A program made the translations under genes and the position numbers. Of a stretch of 64,000 nucleotides of DNA, positions 33,690-43,729 are shown one piece after another (the stretch's first letter is position 1; every line of letters starts with the position of its first letter). The notes under the pieces are model-generated. The model had not been told where the DNA came from, searched no databases, and worked only from the letters and a program-made list of their open reading frames with translations. The stretch is from Cristatella mucedo (lineage: Eukaryota > Bryozoa > Phylactolaemata > Cristatellidae): positions 2,934,001 through 2,998,000 of the forward strand of contig WPIO01000001.1 in NCBI GenBank assembly GCA_009760855.2. The letters run 5' to 3'.

Positions 33690-33950
33690 GAAAGATAATT
33701 CCTAATCTTAGTTGGGATTGGACGTGACGGCTATAGCTGCGGAAGCAGTCTTCTTAACGAAGCTTTCAGAATTTAGGCAGCTGTCAAAGGCGACACCTAA
33801 ATTCCGAGGGACAAACAGCTCATGGATAAACTGGGTCAAAAAACACGAGCACCTGCCTAATCGATGCTTTAAACTTACGGGTCATAGTTTTGATATCCGA
33901 GCTGCTGTTACTTTGGGCGCAGGATGAAAGGAGGATTACTGACCGGCAGA
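33690..33950 (-). mobile_element. Fragment of the second LINE family
   Basis: GGATTGGACGTGACGGCTA and GCGGAAGCAGTCTTCTTAACGAAGC match 13,998-14,060 (GGATCGGACGTGATGGCTA, GTGGAAGCAATACTCTTAACAAAGC). The match places it in the same decayed family. Confidence 0.55.
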
Positions 33951-34063
33951 AGAAAGCCGGTAGGTATTGACTAATGGTGATATCGAACCGTATGCTAAGC
34001 GGGTCCCGTTTGAGTAGAATATCCCAGGACAGCTCGCAGGTTAACCGGGGTTGAGAAAAATGA

Positions 34064-34142
34064 GCACCTTACCGCGTGGCTAAGACCTCTTTCTTACCGC
34101 GCGACTAAGACCTCTCTCTTACCGCGTGACCAAGACCTCTCG
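34064..34142. repeat. Tandem repeat, about 26-bp unit, three copies
   Basis: Units of the form CTTACCGCGTGGCTAAGACC followed by TCTYT occur three times with single-base differences (CGCG, TGGC/CGAC/TGAC). Confidence 0.8.
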
Positions 34143-34434
34143 CTAACTCGCTATCGATGATCTCCGCTAGCATCGGCTGACTGTGGGTCTGTCGTGTGCG
34201 AGTTTGGGCGCCTTCTTTAGGCGATAGCTAGTCTCGCAGACACGTCCGTCGCCAGCGGACCGCTTGCTTGCGTATGGCTGCATCTCACCTCACGCTCGGT
34301 GACTCTGCAACCGAGAGACCGTCGGAGTGGCGCCTTAGCGCTTATGCAATATATCACCGTGCTGATTAGGCGAGTTGTTTAAGATGCTCACACTGACCAA
34401 GGTCACGGTGAATGTATTTATAACAATACATATA

Positions 34435-34495
34435 ATTATAATAGCAATGCATTTGTATAACGTCCTCAGAGAACCGAATCTCTATCTAGATTTTT
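34435..34495 (-). mobile_element. LINE 3' tail fragment, minus strand
   Basis: AATAGCAATGCATTTGTATAACG followed by TCCTCAGAGAACCGAATCTC is the mutated reverse complement of the LINE hairpin. It stands head-to-head with the plus-strand copy at 34,530. Confidence 0.55.
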
Positions 34496-34529
34496 TATAG
34501 ACTCTGTATAGAAAGCATTACTTGATTCT

Positions 34530-34995
34530 TTGGCTCTAGCCTATCTCTCAGATCTATGCCCCCACCAAGCCAAGCATCGTACCACCCGCTATTCAGAATT
34601 CAACAGTCTACCAATACCTCGTACAAACCTCAAATCCTTAGGAGACCGTGCATACAGTTCGCATGCTCCCAAAGCCTAGAACTCACTCCCGACTTGCGTC
34701 AGAACATCGCCTGACTTGACCACATTTAAAAAGAACTTAAAAACACACCTATTTAGGATAGCATTTAGTGGGTCCCAGTGATTCGTCCTTGATGTGTTTA
34801 TGCGTGCTGACACTGAGCATGATGCCACTTACTACACTTGCATGCTGACCCTGTGCATGCCATCCTTAACAATGTTATTCATGCTGTTCATCAAGCATGA
34901 TATTACTCACTATTCAACCGCATTTCCCTTTGCAGCAAATGTAAAGCGCCTAGAAAGAGAGTGAGTTCTCTGAGGGCGCTTTATCAAGTGCATTT
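34530..34995 (+). mobile_element. 5'-truncated L2-type LINE 3' end, plus strand
   Basis: Starts at GGCTCTAGCCTATCTCTCAG in ORF2 and continues through the C-terminus, the 3' UTR (GCGTGCTGACACTG, CATGCTGACCCTG), the hairpin (AAAGCGCCTAGAAAGAG, GAGGGCGCTTTATCAAG) and an ATT-rich tail. Confidence 0.85.
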
Positions 34996-35079
34996 TTATT
35001 ATTATTACCATTATTACCAAAATGATTGACAATAGCATCCGCAAGCAGCTGCCATAGTGTAAGTAGATACCCTAAGGAC

Positions 35080-35815
35080 GAATCACAAATGCCCGCTAAA
35101 TGCTGTAACAAACAGGTACATTTTAAGCTTATACAAATTTCGTCATATCAGAGGACGTTTCGTCGTGCGTCGGTAGTAAATTTCAGGTTTTGGGAGCATA
35201 GGAACTAGAGGCAAGATCTCCAGTGGTGTTCAGGTTCATACAATGGCTAAACGATTTGAGTCAAAACAGCGGGCTGTTCGATTATTCGCCTGGGGGAACT
35301 GATTTGCAGGCTTGAGCCAGAGAATTAGATGACCTAACAGCAAGTGACAGAAGTTTGAAGTCAATGCGTCGATTGGCTGCCAGCCAGTGCAGGTCGGCGA
35401 CAAGTAGTCTGGTGTGGCAACTGCGACGCTCACGACAGGCAAGCCTAGCTGCAGAGCTTTGAACTCACTGAAGCGCCTGATTACAGACACAGGGAGACCA
35501 GCAAGCATTGAGTGGCAGAAGTCGAGATAGAATGTCACAAATGCATGGACTAGTATGGTTCGTAGTCTCTGTCTAAGCAAGCCTAAATTTTGGCAATGTT
35601 ATGTAGCTGAAAAAAGCCAGGCTTGACTGTGGAGCTGATGTGGTCGTCTAATGAAAGGTCACTTTGGAACATGACATGTAGATTTCATGTTGATTTAACA
35701 GGAGATATTCTGGAAGAGCAGATTTTGTGCGTTAGATTTTCCAATTTCTAAATCATGCTTGGTTTGCCTATAACTAGTAAGTTTGCTTTTTCGTCATTCA
35801 ATTAAAGTAGTTTGC
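35080..35815 (-). mobile_element. Older L2-type LINE copy, minus strand
   Basis: Collinear with the LINE from the ORF2 C-terminus to the LDFCNSLL region (35,236-35,580 in reverse) and on to the KANLLVIGKP-like region near 35,770. It is more diverged than the copies inside the virus, with many changes and small gaps. A SINE lies directly at its far end. Confidence 0.75.
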
Positions 35816-35990
35816 TGCCGTGGTGGCACACTAGGTAAGGCGGTTGCTTTCACGACCTCGGGACCGAGGTCGTGGGTTCGATTCCTGTGATTCCTGCGTT
35901 GGGCGATCCTTTATCGCCACTACAAGCGGTGGTGATAGCTGTAAAGGCTTTTCTGTCGCTATACAAAAAGAGGCTGCTTAGTCAGCTAGG
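35812..35990 (+). mobile_element. tRNA-derived SINE, group A
   Basis: The head carries TGGCACACTAGGTAAGG (A-box region) and GGGTTCGATTCCTG (near-consensus B box GGTTCGATTCC), 45-50 bases apart as in a tRNA. The body has GCGATCCTTTATCGCCACTACAAGCGG and GCTGTAAAGGCTTTTCTGTCGC. It is a family member of the minus-strand copies at 39,595 and 39,830. Unlike group B it does not end in the LINE hairpin. Confidence 0.75.
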
Positions 35991-36057
35991 ATTTATTTAC
36001 TATTTAACAGATGTTGTCAATAAATGCAGCAAGGGTATGTAGAGAATTCGACGTACT

Positions 36058-36560
36058 CTAGGGCTGGGAGTGGTCAAAGCAAATGTACAGCTGTGTATCA
36101 TATGCATAGCACTGAAAGCCTAGATTGTGCTTGGCGATTACGTCAGCAACAGAGAGAGAGAGAGAATAAGCTGTGAAAAGAAGCAGACCAAGCACAGACC
36201 TCTGAGGTCTCTCGTACTTAATTGGTCCTTCGGATGATCTTTGTCCGTTCACATCAATACTCTTGAGTCTCCCACTGAGAGAGGACCTGAACCGTTGCAG
36301 CTCAGTGCCAGTGATGCCCGTGCGAGATGGGAGACGCTCAAAAAGAACTGCGATCAATAGAATATTATCGAATGCTGTAGAAAGATCAAGCAGAACAAGC
36401 AGAGTGACTTTGCCTAAGTCTGCATTTCTGAGAAGGTCGTTATACACTCGAAGCAATGCTGACTCTGTATAGCGATTAGCTCTGAGCCCGGACTGGAACT
36501 TGCTAGGTTTGAGGTCTCAAAATAATAGCTCAGTTGGTCTGCCACAACTTGTGCCCGTCT
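36058..36560 (-). mobile_element. Old LINE RT fragment, minus strand
   Basis: The minus-strand reading shows LRVYNDLLRNADLGK, LLVLLDLSTAFDNI (motif A, degraded) and AKHNLGF just before a changed YADD box (YAYDTQLY), so the catalytic box is mutated. It covers the same RT portion as the copy at 19.4 kb. Confidence 0.8.
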
Positions 36561-36784
36561 CTTTGATGGGAACGGGAGAATGGCCACGAACGGAAGCTGC
36601 TCAAGTCCTCTTGGTGTATCGCTACTTTCTTAATTATTAGCTTACACAGCAGCCTTTTTTAAAGGTGCAGGGACGTGACCAGAGGCTAAGAACGTATTTA
36701 TTATGTTATTTATACATGGCAGAGGCAGATCAAAGCATCTTAGAAGTAGGACAGTGGGAATAGGGCCTAGAGGACTAGTAGTCT

Positions 36785-36860
36785 TCTTTGATGGCCGAGT
36801 TCTTGGGTAAATGTTAAGCGCCTGAATGGAGATTAAGTGCTGCTAGGGTACTATTAATTT
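36785..36860 (+). mobile_element. SINE tail fragment (group B)
   Basis: GGCCGAGTTCTTGGG is followed by TTAAGCGCCTGAATGGAGATT and AAGTGCTGCTAGGGTACTATT, matching the end of group B SINEs. Confidence 0.4.
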
Positions 36861-37216
36861 TAGCTGTTATATCTACCCACTCCTGCGGCAGGCTCCTTCG
36901 CCCTGCTCGCCGCCGCCGCCGACTGATGAGCGGCCATGCGCTCGAATGTGGCGTTCGTCCGTTTCCAGCGATAAAATCCAACAGGAAACGAGTGAGTCCT
37001 TGCGCGTGCGTCTTCAAGCGCCTACGAAACTGCGCTTTGCGGGTTCTACTGCACAGTGGTAACGTTCGCACGTCGAGCTATCCTGCTACTGCGGCAGACG
37101 GTCCTCTGGGAGCACCGATGAACTGAATGTCGCCCCAGGTCACAGGTCGCCAACAAAGAATGTCGTCCATTCGGTTTGCCCGTTCGAAAATCAGTCGAAC
37201 TTCACTCGTTTGCTAG
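36861..37216. other. Host DNA preceding a GC-rich exon candidate
   Basis: GC content rises steadily. The plus-strand ORF at 36,926-37,126 has no recognisable feature. A pyrimidine-containing stretch and an AG (TTCACTCGTTTGCTAGCAG) lead into the next feature. Confidence 0.3.
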
Positions 37217-38047
37217 CAGAGCTTCGAGCCAAGGGCGTGCGCAGGTGCTTCCTTCAGCGGCCGCTTTGACGTTTTCGCCGCAGCCGAGCTGGCGGCCGGC
37301 CCGCTGCCGTGGCACGTCGGACTGATCGTCGGGCTCCTGTTTACCGCCGTCGTCGTCGGTTTGGTAGCTCTGCGAAGCTACCAGCGCCGGAAGCCACAGC
37401 TCGGCGGTCCGCCAGCGGTGGTGAGCTTCAACGCCGAGCAGTGGGCCGCCGACGTGGCTAAGCGGAGCCTCTCGCTCAGCAGCCGCCAGGCGGCGGCCAG
37501 CGCAACACCCGCCGCCGCCACACAGCGGGCGCACCGGCCTGGCCGCGTGAGAGCGGCTTCCGGCGGCGGCTCACGAGCCACAAGCTGCAGCCGAAGGACG
37601 GCAGCGACTTCGGCGTCGACCGGCTCGTCATCATCGCGATGGGTCTCCAGACGAGCTTCTGCGGCTTCGGCTGCTGCCAGGTCCTACGCGTCGGCGGCAG
37701 CGAAGCGTCCAGCGTCGGCATCCAGCAGAGGCGCGGCACGCCGAGCTGCGGTAAAGAGTCGAGCGAACAGCCACTCGGCAGCGACTTCGGCAGTGGTGGA
37801 GACGCAGCAGCGCGAGCGGCCACCGCTGCCGCCGTCTCGGAACTCTTCCGGCTCGGCCGAGTCGGTGCTCATGTGCGTCGACGGAGTACCGGCCGAGACG
37901 TTCGCGTCGGCGGCCAGCTCGGGTAGATACCCCGAAGCGCCCTGCTATGTGCACTGGCCTGGCGGCGGCGGCAGCGGGAAGAAGGGCGATCAGCGGGAGA
38001 GCCGCCGCTGCTCGCCCTACTCACTCGAGCTCAAGCACTCCGATTAG
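37217..38047 (+). CDS. Candidate host exon with a transmembrane segment and low-complexity tail
   Basis: A frame open for about 277 codons in very GC-rich DNA. Near its start it encodes WHVGLIVGLLFTAVVVGLVA followed by LRSYQRRK, a textbook single-pass membrane helix with a basic stop-transfer end. The part after it is a long Ala/Ser/Arg-rich stretch, ending in a less biased PPLPPSRNSSGS and YPEAPCYVHWPG region and a TAG. That would be the membrane-proximal and cytoplasmic tail of a type I receptor. The upstream boundary is probably an acceptor at TTGCTAGCAG. Open frames on the other strand over the same bases are expected at this GC content, so the low-complexity part is weak evidence. Linkage to the lectin-like exons 12 kb upstream is speculative. 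Confidence 0.4.
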   Translation, partial: QSFEPRACAGASFSGRFDVFAAAELAAGPLPWHVGLIVGLLFTAVVVGLVALRSYQRRKPQLGGPPAVVSFNAEQWAADVAKRSLSLSSRQAAASATPAAATQRAHRPGRVRAASGGGSRATSCSRRTAATSASTGSSSSRWVSRRASAASAAARSYASAAAKRPASASSRGAARRAAVKSRANSHSAATSAVVETQQRERPPLPPSRNSSGSAESVLMCVDGVPAETFASAASSGRYPEAPCYVHWPGGGGSGKKGDQRESRRCSPYSLELKHSD

Positions 38048-39215
38048 CGAGGCTACTCTCGAGGTCGACGACGTCATCGGGACACGGCCGGATACGTTTC
38101 CAGTCTGTCCAGAGAGGCCGCGTCGCTAGCTGGAAGCCGCCATTTTTAGCCCTGGACGATTGGTATTGCTCCGCTCCGCTCCTGTCCTCTCCGCCAGCTG
38201 CGGCTGCGACATCTCGCGGCGACGACTACGACGCCGAGCTTCCTCCGCCCCTCCCAACTGACTCCCGCTAAAGCGGTGGCGGCGGCTGCGGCAGTGCAAT
38301 GTTTGAGCTCTCTCATCCCGATAGTTAACCGGCGATATAAGGTATTCCCCGTGCGAATATGAATCCGTCGAGACGCTTTCGGATGGCTGAGCTCTTCATT
38401 GTTGACTTGGGTTTGGATTGGCGGTTGCAGAGTAGCGCCGGCGTGCATTTCTGCAGAACTCCGATTGAGAAACCGGAAACGTTGCAGAAGTATTCAGATC
38501 AGCTGAATCCAGCCCCACTTTGTCTGGCAGATGTTCGTGGCGAAAGCAGCGCCACCTACTATTATTCGTGGACACTTTGACCTGCCAACTTCAAGTCCAG
38601 AATTTGCAGGGCACTGGAAAAGAAGCGGTGCTGCTTCACTACCCCTTCTGCCCTTGCGTTAAATCAGAATTAACAGTCCGGCCTTCGGGCTGGGAACCTC
38701 TTGTCTAAGTTTTAGCTTTTCGCATCTGCTCCTGTAGGCGAAGCTAGGATTGAGCCAAGGAAGGTTTGACGAAGCCACTCTGGGGCAGCCGACCATAACT
38801 GGGCGGGGGATGTGCGGTGCCTAGACTGAGCCTTAGGTGCGTACTCCGATTGATTCAAAGATCTAGGTGGCGCCTCAGTCCATTGGTCTTCTCTTATCCT
38901 CTGCCTTCTCCCTCCAGCTACTTCTACTGCTTGGCGTTTGCCACAGGCAGTCTGGAGTTGCAAAGAGCTACGTCATCACATATGTCGCAGGTTTCTCTTT
39001 AGTGAGAGTGTATCAAATCAAAGCAGCCTTCCAGCTACGAGTAGCTGCAGCTTCACCTGGTTTGACTTCCGAGCTAGTGGCAGGTGCAAGCAATATACAG
39101 ATATTTTCAGTAAATTTTGGCTCATTGAATTACTTGCGTGTGCTGGCAGATAGGTTGGATAGATTTGGACTCAATGAATTTTGTTTGTTCTGACGGCCGA
39201 ATAGCTTTTACAAGC
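38048..39215. other. Host DNA, no gene established
   Basis: GC-rich to about 38,300, then normal. Several overlapping ORFs (38,359, 38,867) show no domains. Possibly the 3' UTR or an intron of the preceding candidate. Confidence 0.3.
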
Positions 39216-39221
39216 AATTCC

Positions 39222-39297
39222 ATGGTGGATATATATATATCCCCTCTTTATATATATATATATCCCTTCTTTATATATATATATATATATATCCCCT

Positions 39298-39332
<35 letters not shown>
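39222..39332. repeat. (AT)n tracts interrupted by CCCYTCTTT
   Basis: Three AT runs of growing length are separated by an identical CCC(C/T)TCTTT spacer, showing that a compound unit has duplicated as a block. The final run reaches about 28 bases. Confidence 0.9.
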
Positions 39333-39333
<1 letters not shown>

Positions 39334-39594
39334 AACAAATTGTGTTCTATTGAGGAGAGTCCCACAACAGATCAATAGCCAGAAGTGGCGAAATATTACA
39401 AATACGCAGCGTAGAGAGATTGATTACTAGACGATTGGCTAGCTTGTACGTATGCAGCAAGCAGCATAGACTTTTAAGCCATGCACTGCACAAATAATGA
39501 CGAACACTGGCAAGAAGATCACACTGGGGAAAAACTAAAGCACTTCCTAAAATCCTTTATACAAATATAAATAATAGCTTATTTAACAGCCTCG

Positions 39595-39730
39595 TTTGCA
39601 TATCGACAGAAGAGCCTTTACGGCAATCACTACCGCTTGCAGCGGCAATAAAGAATGGCCTACCGCAGGATTCGAGCCCACGGCCTCGGAACAGGGGTCA
39701 TGATAAGCAACCGCCTTATCATGCCATAAT
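39595..39730 (-). mobile_element. Group A SINE, minus strand
   Basis: In reverse it carries GATAAGGCGGTTGC, the GGGCTCGAATCCTGCGG B-box region, TTTATTGCCGCTGCAAGCGG and GTAAAGGCTCTTCTGTCG. It matches 35,812-35,990. Confidence 0.7.
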
Positions 39731-39829
39731 CTAGAAGCTCAAATTTGTTGATAGCTAAAGCAACCAATAGCAATTCTAGGTCTATCGATGGAAACACTCT
39801 TTTAACTAAAATACTAGCTGATGTAACAG

Positions 39830-39975
39830 CCTCTTTTGTAGAGCGACAGAAGAGCCTTAACGGCTATCACCGCCGCTTGCAGTGGCAATAAAGAATCGCC
39901 CACCGCAGGGTTTGAACCGACGACCTCGGGCCCGAGGTCATGAAAAGCAACCGCCTTACCTAGTGTGCCATAGCG
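39830..39975 (-). mobile_element. Group A SINE, minus strand
   Basis: In reverse it carries TATGGCACACTAGGTAAGG, the GGTCGTCGGTTCAAACC B-box region, TTATTGCCACTGCAAGCGG and TTAAGGCTCTTCTGTCGC. It is the closest match to the copy at 35,812 and lies only about 100 bases from the preceding SINE. Confidence 0.75.
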
Positions 39976-40289
39976 GCTTTTAGATCCTGATATTAAATTG
40001 CTTTTGTAAAAGTTGATAAATTGATGAGACATTTACCTTTCATTCAATGAGAATTCGAAATGTTTTTGTTGGTTGGGGGGATCGATAACAGGCCACAGTC
40101 AGGATAACATAAAAAAATAAAAGCACGATCACAATTCGGCATCCCCTGCCAGTGCCACAAGACTACATCGAAAGCGATTTTTTTCTCGAGCTTACGTGAA
40201 TCTACTGCACTGGAAATTATGCTTCTACTCCAACCAAATATTTATTTATGATTATTGCATACCTATATAGCCGCGAGCATTTCTATAGG

Positions 40290-40760
40290 TCCATTTGTAA
40301 CGCCTAAGGCTCGGCGGAGTAAGCTTAACCTGCCGCTTATCTAGCGGCGTAACCTAGCACCTAATGCCGTTCGGTGCGCTTACGCACGATAAGTAGGCAG
40401 CCACGAAACGAGCGTTTCTGGCGCTGACCAACTTATCGTTACTAAAGGGGGTCGTGAGTCCGCGGAGTGAATTAGAAAGAGACAAGCACAGATAGGGGAT
40501 TTTACTGAGCTTTATTCACCAGCACACAATGTCGCTGCATGTCTAGCTCAGTTTTATCTCCACACTCCTCACACACTCTCAACAGCACGCGCACTCTTGA
40601 GGGAATTCGTCCCCGCACTTAAGCTACCTAAGTCTATTGTGGGGAACGAGCCAAAGAAGAAGAGGATCCCGAACCGGAGCTTAGACCCTACCGGAGAACT
40701 AGCGCTCCGCTTCCACCTTACGGCATTAATACCCCACACACTACACCAAGCACTCTTGGC
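40290..40760 (-). other. Possible LTR and leader fragment of a retrotransposon
   Basis: On the minus strand a GGTGAATAAAGCTCAGTAAAA segment provides a polyadenylation signal. About 60 bases later comes AGTTGGTCAGCGCCAGAAACG, which resembles a tRNA primer-binding site and leader of Gypsy-type elements. A possible 5' TGTAGTGTGTGGGG edge lies near 40,742. No second LTR and no gag/pol sequence are in view, so this could be chance or a solo remnant. Confidence 0.25.
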
Positions 40761-40794
40761 GAGACTGTAGGGGCTTGTGGGCGCGCGATGGCGT

Positions 40795-40908
40795 AGTGAT
40801 GAATATTTTTTCCCCGATACGACCTCAGCTAATTTTTGTCCATGCTCGGTTCCACCTTCGGCTGTCCAAAAATTACCCGACATCGTATCATGAAAAACCC
40901 TCATCACT
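40795..40908. repeat. Imperfect 114-bp palindrome at the left end of the right element copy
   Basis: Begins AGTGATGAATA and ends CCTCATCACT. Inner halves pair through GATACGA...TAATTTTTG against CAAAAATTA...TCGTATC. It aligns in inverted orientation with 5,979-6,095, sharing ACARCCGAWGGTGRAACCGAG and the AAAAATTAG...GTCGTA blocks. It is placed where host-like DNA gives way to AT-rich viral DNA, about 180 bases before the first viral ORF. A terminal repeat of the element is the simplest reading. Confidence 0.65.
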
Positions 40909-41085
40909 AAGATAGCGTCATTCGTGTTACTTTGCTTAATTTATATTTAATTTAGAACAACATTGCAAGATCTACGAACAAAATATGCCAACGATAAATG
41001 CAACAGAATTTTAGCAGACAATGAACGAATTAGAGGTTGTTAAACTAAATTAATACGTATTAGGTATTCTTTTCAATTTATAAAT

Positions 41086-41400
41086 ATGTTATTAGCTCTT
41101 GCAATTACTATAACTAGTACATATGTTAAAGACTATTCTGATTAATCTGATATGGTTACTGTTTTCGGTGGAGTTGCAACCATGTTGCTTTCAATAGATT
41201 GTACAATATCACAAATTGATAGAAGAAAAATATCTACACTTCAATCAAATATTAACTTGGTTTCAAAGATTGTTGATGCTTTAGATGATGGCAAAATAAC
41301 TAAGGGAGAATTCAATGAAATAGTTGTTGAGAAATTAGATAGTACAGATGGTTCTAAATCTTACTTACTTGCAACTCTTCACTTACAAAACTTCTCTTGA
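41086..41400 (+). pseudogene. Small protein, unknown, one internal stop
   Basis: ATG at 41,086 (context TTTATAAATATG). A TAA lies after 18 codons, and the following 82 codons are open to the TGA at 41,400. It has a short hydrophobic N-terminus, then a helical part with DALDDGKITKGEFNEIV, which resembles one EF-hand loop (D-D-G-K-I-x-x-x-E-F). A single loop of this type is weak evidence for calcium binding. It is convergent with the integrase gene. I do not recognise the family. Confidence 0.45.
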
Positions 41401-42238
41401 CATCATTTACTCAAAAACTAACTGGTTGTTCCTGCCATACCATTATTCTAACAATAGTACTTTTAGTCAAACTAAATATTGCATCTGTAGCTCTTCTTCT
41501 TTTTTCCTCTTCTCCTTCACCTGGCTCTAATTAGCATCTAACGGTTGTTCCAAGTTCCAACAACTTTTCTTGTTCTCCTACTTTTCTATTGTATTTTGGT
41601 TTCTTTAGTTTTACTATTTCTTTTTTATTGCTTAAGCAAGCATTTCACCAGTTGCTCATGTAATACAATTTTTGATAATCAATAATCTTTGGTAAATTAT
41701 AAATCCACTCTCTGTTTCTAGTATAATCTCCTTTATTGATATTTTCTTTTTCCTTTTCATATTGCGCAATAAATGCTCTCTCAGCTACTGTTCTATTCAC
41801 TAATTCAACTAATGCAACACTCTTTTTACTAGTACCTTCTATCACACGTGTTTCGTGTTTTTTTATTTCTTTAGCAAACTCTCTTTTAAACTCTGATCCT
41901 GGATCTACTGTTATCTTCTTTGGCAATTTCAAAGGACCTTTACTATAAATATCTATTATTGCTTTTGTTACTTCTTTAGAAGATTTTGTTTTAAGCAGTC
42001 TTGAATCTTTATATTTACTAGCAACATTAATAGCACTCAAAGCATATTTATATCCAGAATAATTAGGCATATACAAAATGTCTGCTTGACGTTTTTCATT
42101 AGGTTCAACAATATGAAAGAAACCTTGTGGAATATACTTAGGTCTTGGTTTGAATACTTGACTTATATCTGAGGTAGGATTTCGCTTACCTTCTTTTTTT
42201 CTTTCATTTAGAGTTAAAAATGACGTACTATAGAGCAC
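41390..42238 (-). pseudogene. INT: Retroviral-type (rve/DDE) integrase of the element
   Basis: A 197-codon core is open at 41,645-42,238. Catalytic acidic residues are visible at D53 (RQADILYMP), D112 (TVDPGSEF) and E145 (ALVELVNR), the D,D-35-E layout used by retroviral and Polinton integrases to join element ends to host DNA. Below 41,645 the sequence continues, after a frameshift and at least one stop, with a C-terminal SH3/chromodomain-like region: KPKYNRKVGEQ and EPGEGEEEKRRRATDAIFSL. No convincing ATG precedes the core (the frame opens at GTG), so the N-terminus is lost or frameshifted. Position next to the element end is typical of Polintons. Confidence 0.85.
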
Positions 42239-42256
42239 GGAAATATTTTGTGATAT

Positions 42257-42700
42257 ATGTTTGAATACATTTATTGAATTAGAATACCTTGAATCTGGTC
42301 ATCCTTATTGTAAACCACCAAAAATAAAGAGACCAAAACAAAAGTATGAAATTCGTTGTGATATCTGTGATCTAGATATGAATGAAACTGAATTTGATTC
42401 TAGTCTTTTACGTAATGATACAAGTATAATTTGTTCATTTTGTAACATAAATTCTAATAGATTTAAAAAAGAGAGGCCTACTAAATTATATTCATTAGTC
42501 AAGAAACACTTAAAAAAGGATGATGCTCTACTTCATGTTTACATCATTGCTTGGATCATGAAGCTATTTGTGCTATTTCAAAACTATTCCCACTAGTTAA
42601 AGGTAAACGTAAAGCAACAAAGCTAAAAGAGTTAATAGTGTTAATAATTCATTTATACATCTCAGGAGGATACATAACTAATCAAGAGGTTTACCTTTAA
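42257..42700 (+). pseudogene. Zinc-binding protein, unknown
   Basis: Divergent from the integrase. An ATG at 42,257 is followed by a one-base shift into a 111-codon frame (42,261-42,596). The sequence contains two CxxC pairs, CDICDLDM and CSFCNINS, about 28 residues apart, with basic segments between them. It continues in another frame with CLDHEAICAISKLFPLVKGKRKATKLKELI. The first two pairs suggest a zinc ribbon or treble-clef fold. Possible roles are transcription or nucleic-acid binding, both inferred. No counterpart is visible in the left copy, where this region lies outside the window. Confidence 0.5.
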
Positions 42701-43522
42701 ATTTCTAAAATTGTCAATGAAGTAATAATCTGTAGGCAATCTAATAAAATAAGCACAATAGTTTAAGTCAACACTTCCACTTGGAGAAGTATTTACAGCT
42801 CTTACATCACCTGAAGCAACAGTTGTATCACTACTAGGTTTGAGGAAAACACAATTAGATGCTCCAACAACCATAACACCTAATAATACTAGTGGTGGAG
42901 ATGTTTTATTTGTCCATGAGTAAGATATTGGTAGATTTATAATTGAATTGAATGCGTTAGGATTCATTGAGATAGTTATTACTTCTGTTATTTTTGCAAC
43001 TGATTTATATACATAATTCCTTGTTGCGACATCATTAGGATTAACAGGATCTGCAACATTTGTTATCGAATTACCACCGATATTATTATTTGTAGTTGAA
43101 GGAAATGCTTTTAGTAATGCATCGCGTTTCATTCCACCATATGTAACACAATAGTCATCATTTAATACAACTGGATTACCCTTACCTGAATTCCAATAAA
43201 TAGATATTATAGCATAGCTATTCATGTTTAAGTCACCTAACATTGTCTCACCTGTTTTTGAACATGGATTTTTTTTATTAACATTAACACCATCACTAGG
43301 ATTAACACCAGGACCGAGATTTTTAATTGTCTTACCAGTAAGATTAAGTGACGCACCTGAATTAACAACAAAATTAGAATCTGCATAAGATTTTGTTACA
43401 GCATCACTATCATTAATTGGATCAGCTAAATTCATTAATATGTTTCCGTTTGCATTGAGGTCTGATAGTATAAAACCATTAATCTTTTATATATAATCAG
43501 TTGAATTAAATTGTGCACTCAT
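42662..43522 (-). pseudogene. Fibre-like protein, fourth gene, one internal stop
   Basis: The ATG at 43,522 starts a minus-strand frame with a TAA after about 11 codons, and 257 codons are open from 43,435. Shaft repeats are obvious: NLADPINDSDAVTKSYAD, NLGPGVNPSDGVNVN and VADPVNPNDVATRNYV. A beta-rich C-terminal domain follows, with FIRLPTDYYF. The repeats are of the same type as in the F1-F3 cluster but are on the opposite side of the element and strand. A segment at about 43,727-43,860 (IPTDYVVDMP) looks like the end of another such protein. Role inferred as receptor binding. Confidence 0.7.
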
Positions 43523-43729
43523 CAAGATAAGAATTTATTAATACTTTACTTCTAGAACTTGCCTTATAAGTGGAACAATTCTTGCAAATCTACCCTAATC
43601 TTCCTCCTCGACGACTTGTATTTCTACTTTTTTTATAGTATTTTATATCAGAATCAAAACTTTTTTTGAAAAGCGACGATAATCAGATATTATATCGAAT
43701 TCGAAGTCAAATTACTTCTCTTTTTTAAG

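Noticed and set aside
35812-35890. A functional tRNA gene
   Set aside because: A- and B-box-like sequences are present, but the body continues into a SINE shared by three loci and no cloverleaf could be made.
37202-37954. Several long minus-strand ORFs opposite the transmembrane exon candidate
   Set aside because: Expected by chance in very GC-rich DNA. Only the plus frame shows a structured feature, the membrane helix.
40569-40907. 112-codon minus-strand ORF spanning the palindrome
   Set aside because: It crosses from the terminal palindrome into unrelated host DNA, so it cannot be one ancestral gene.
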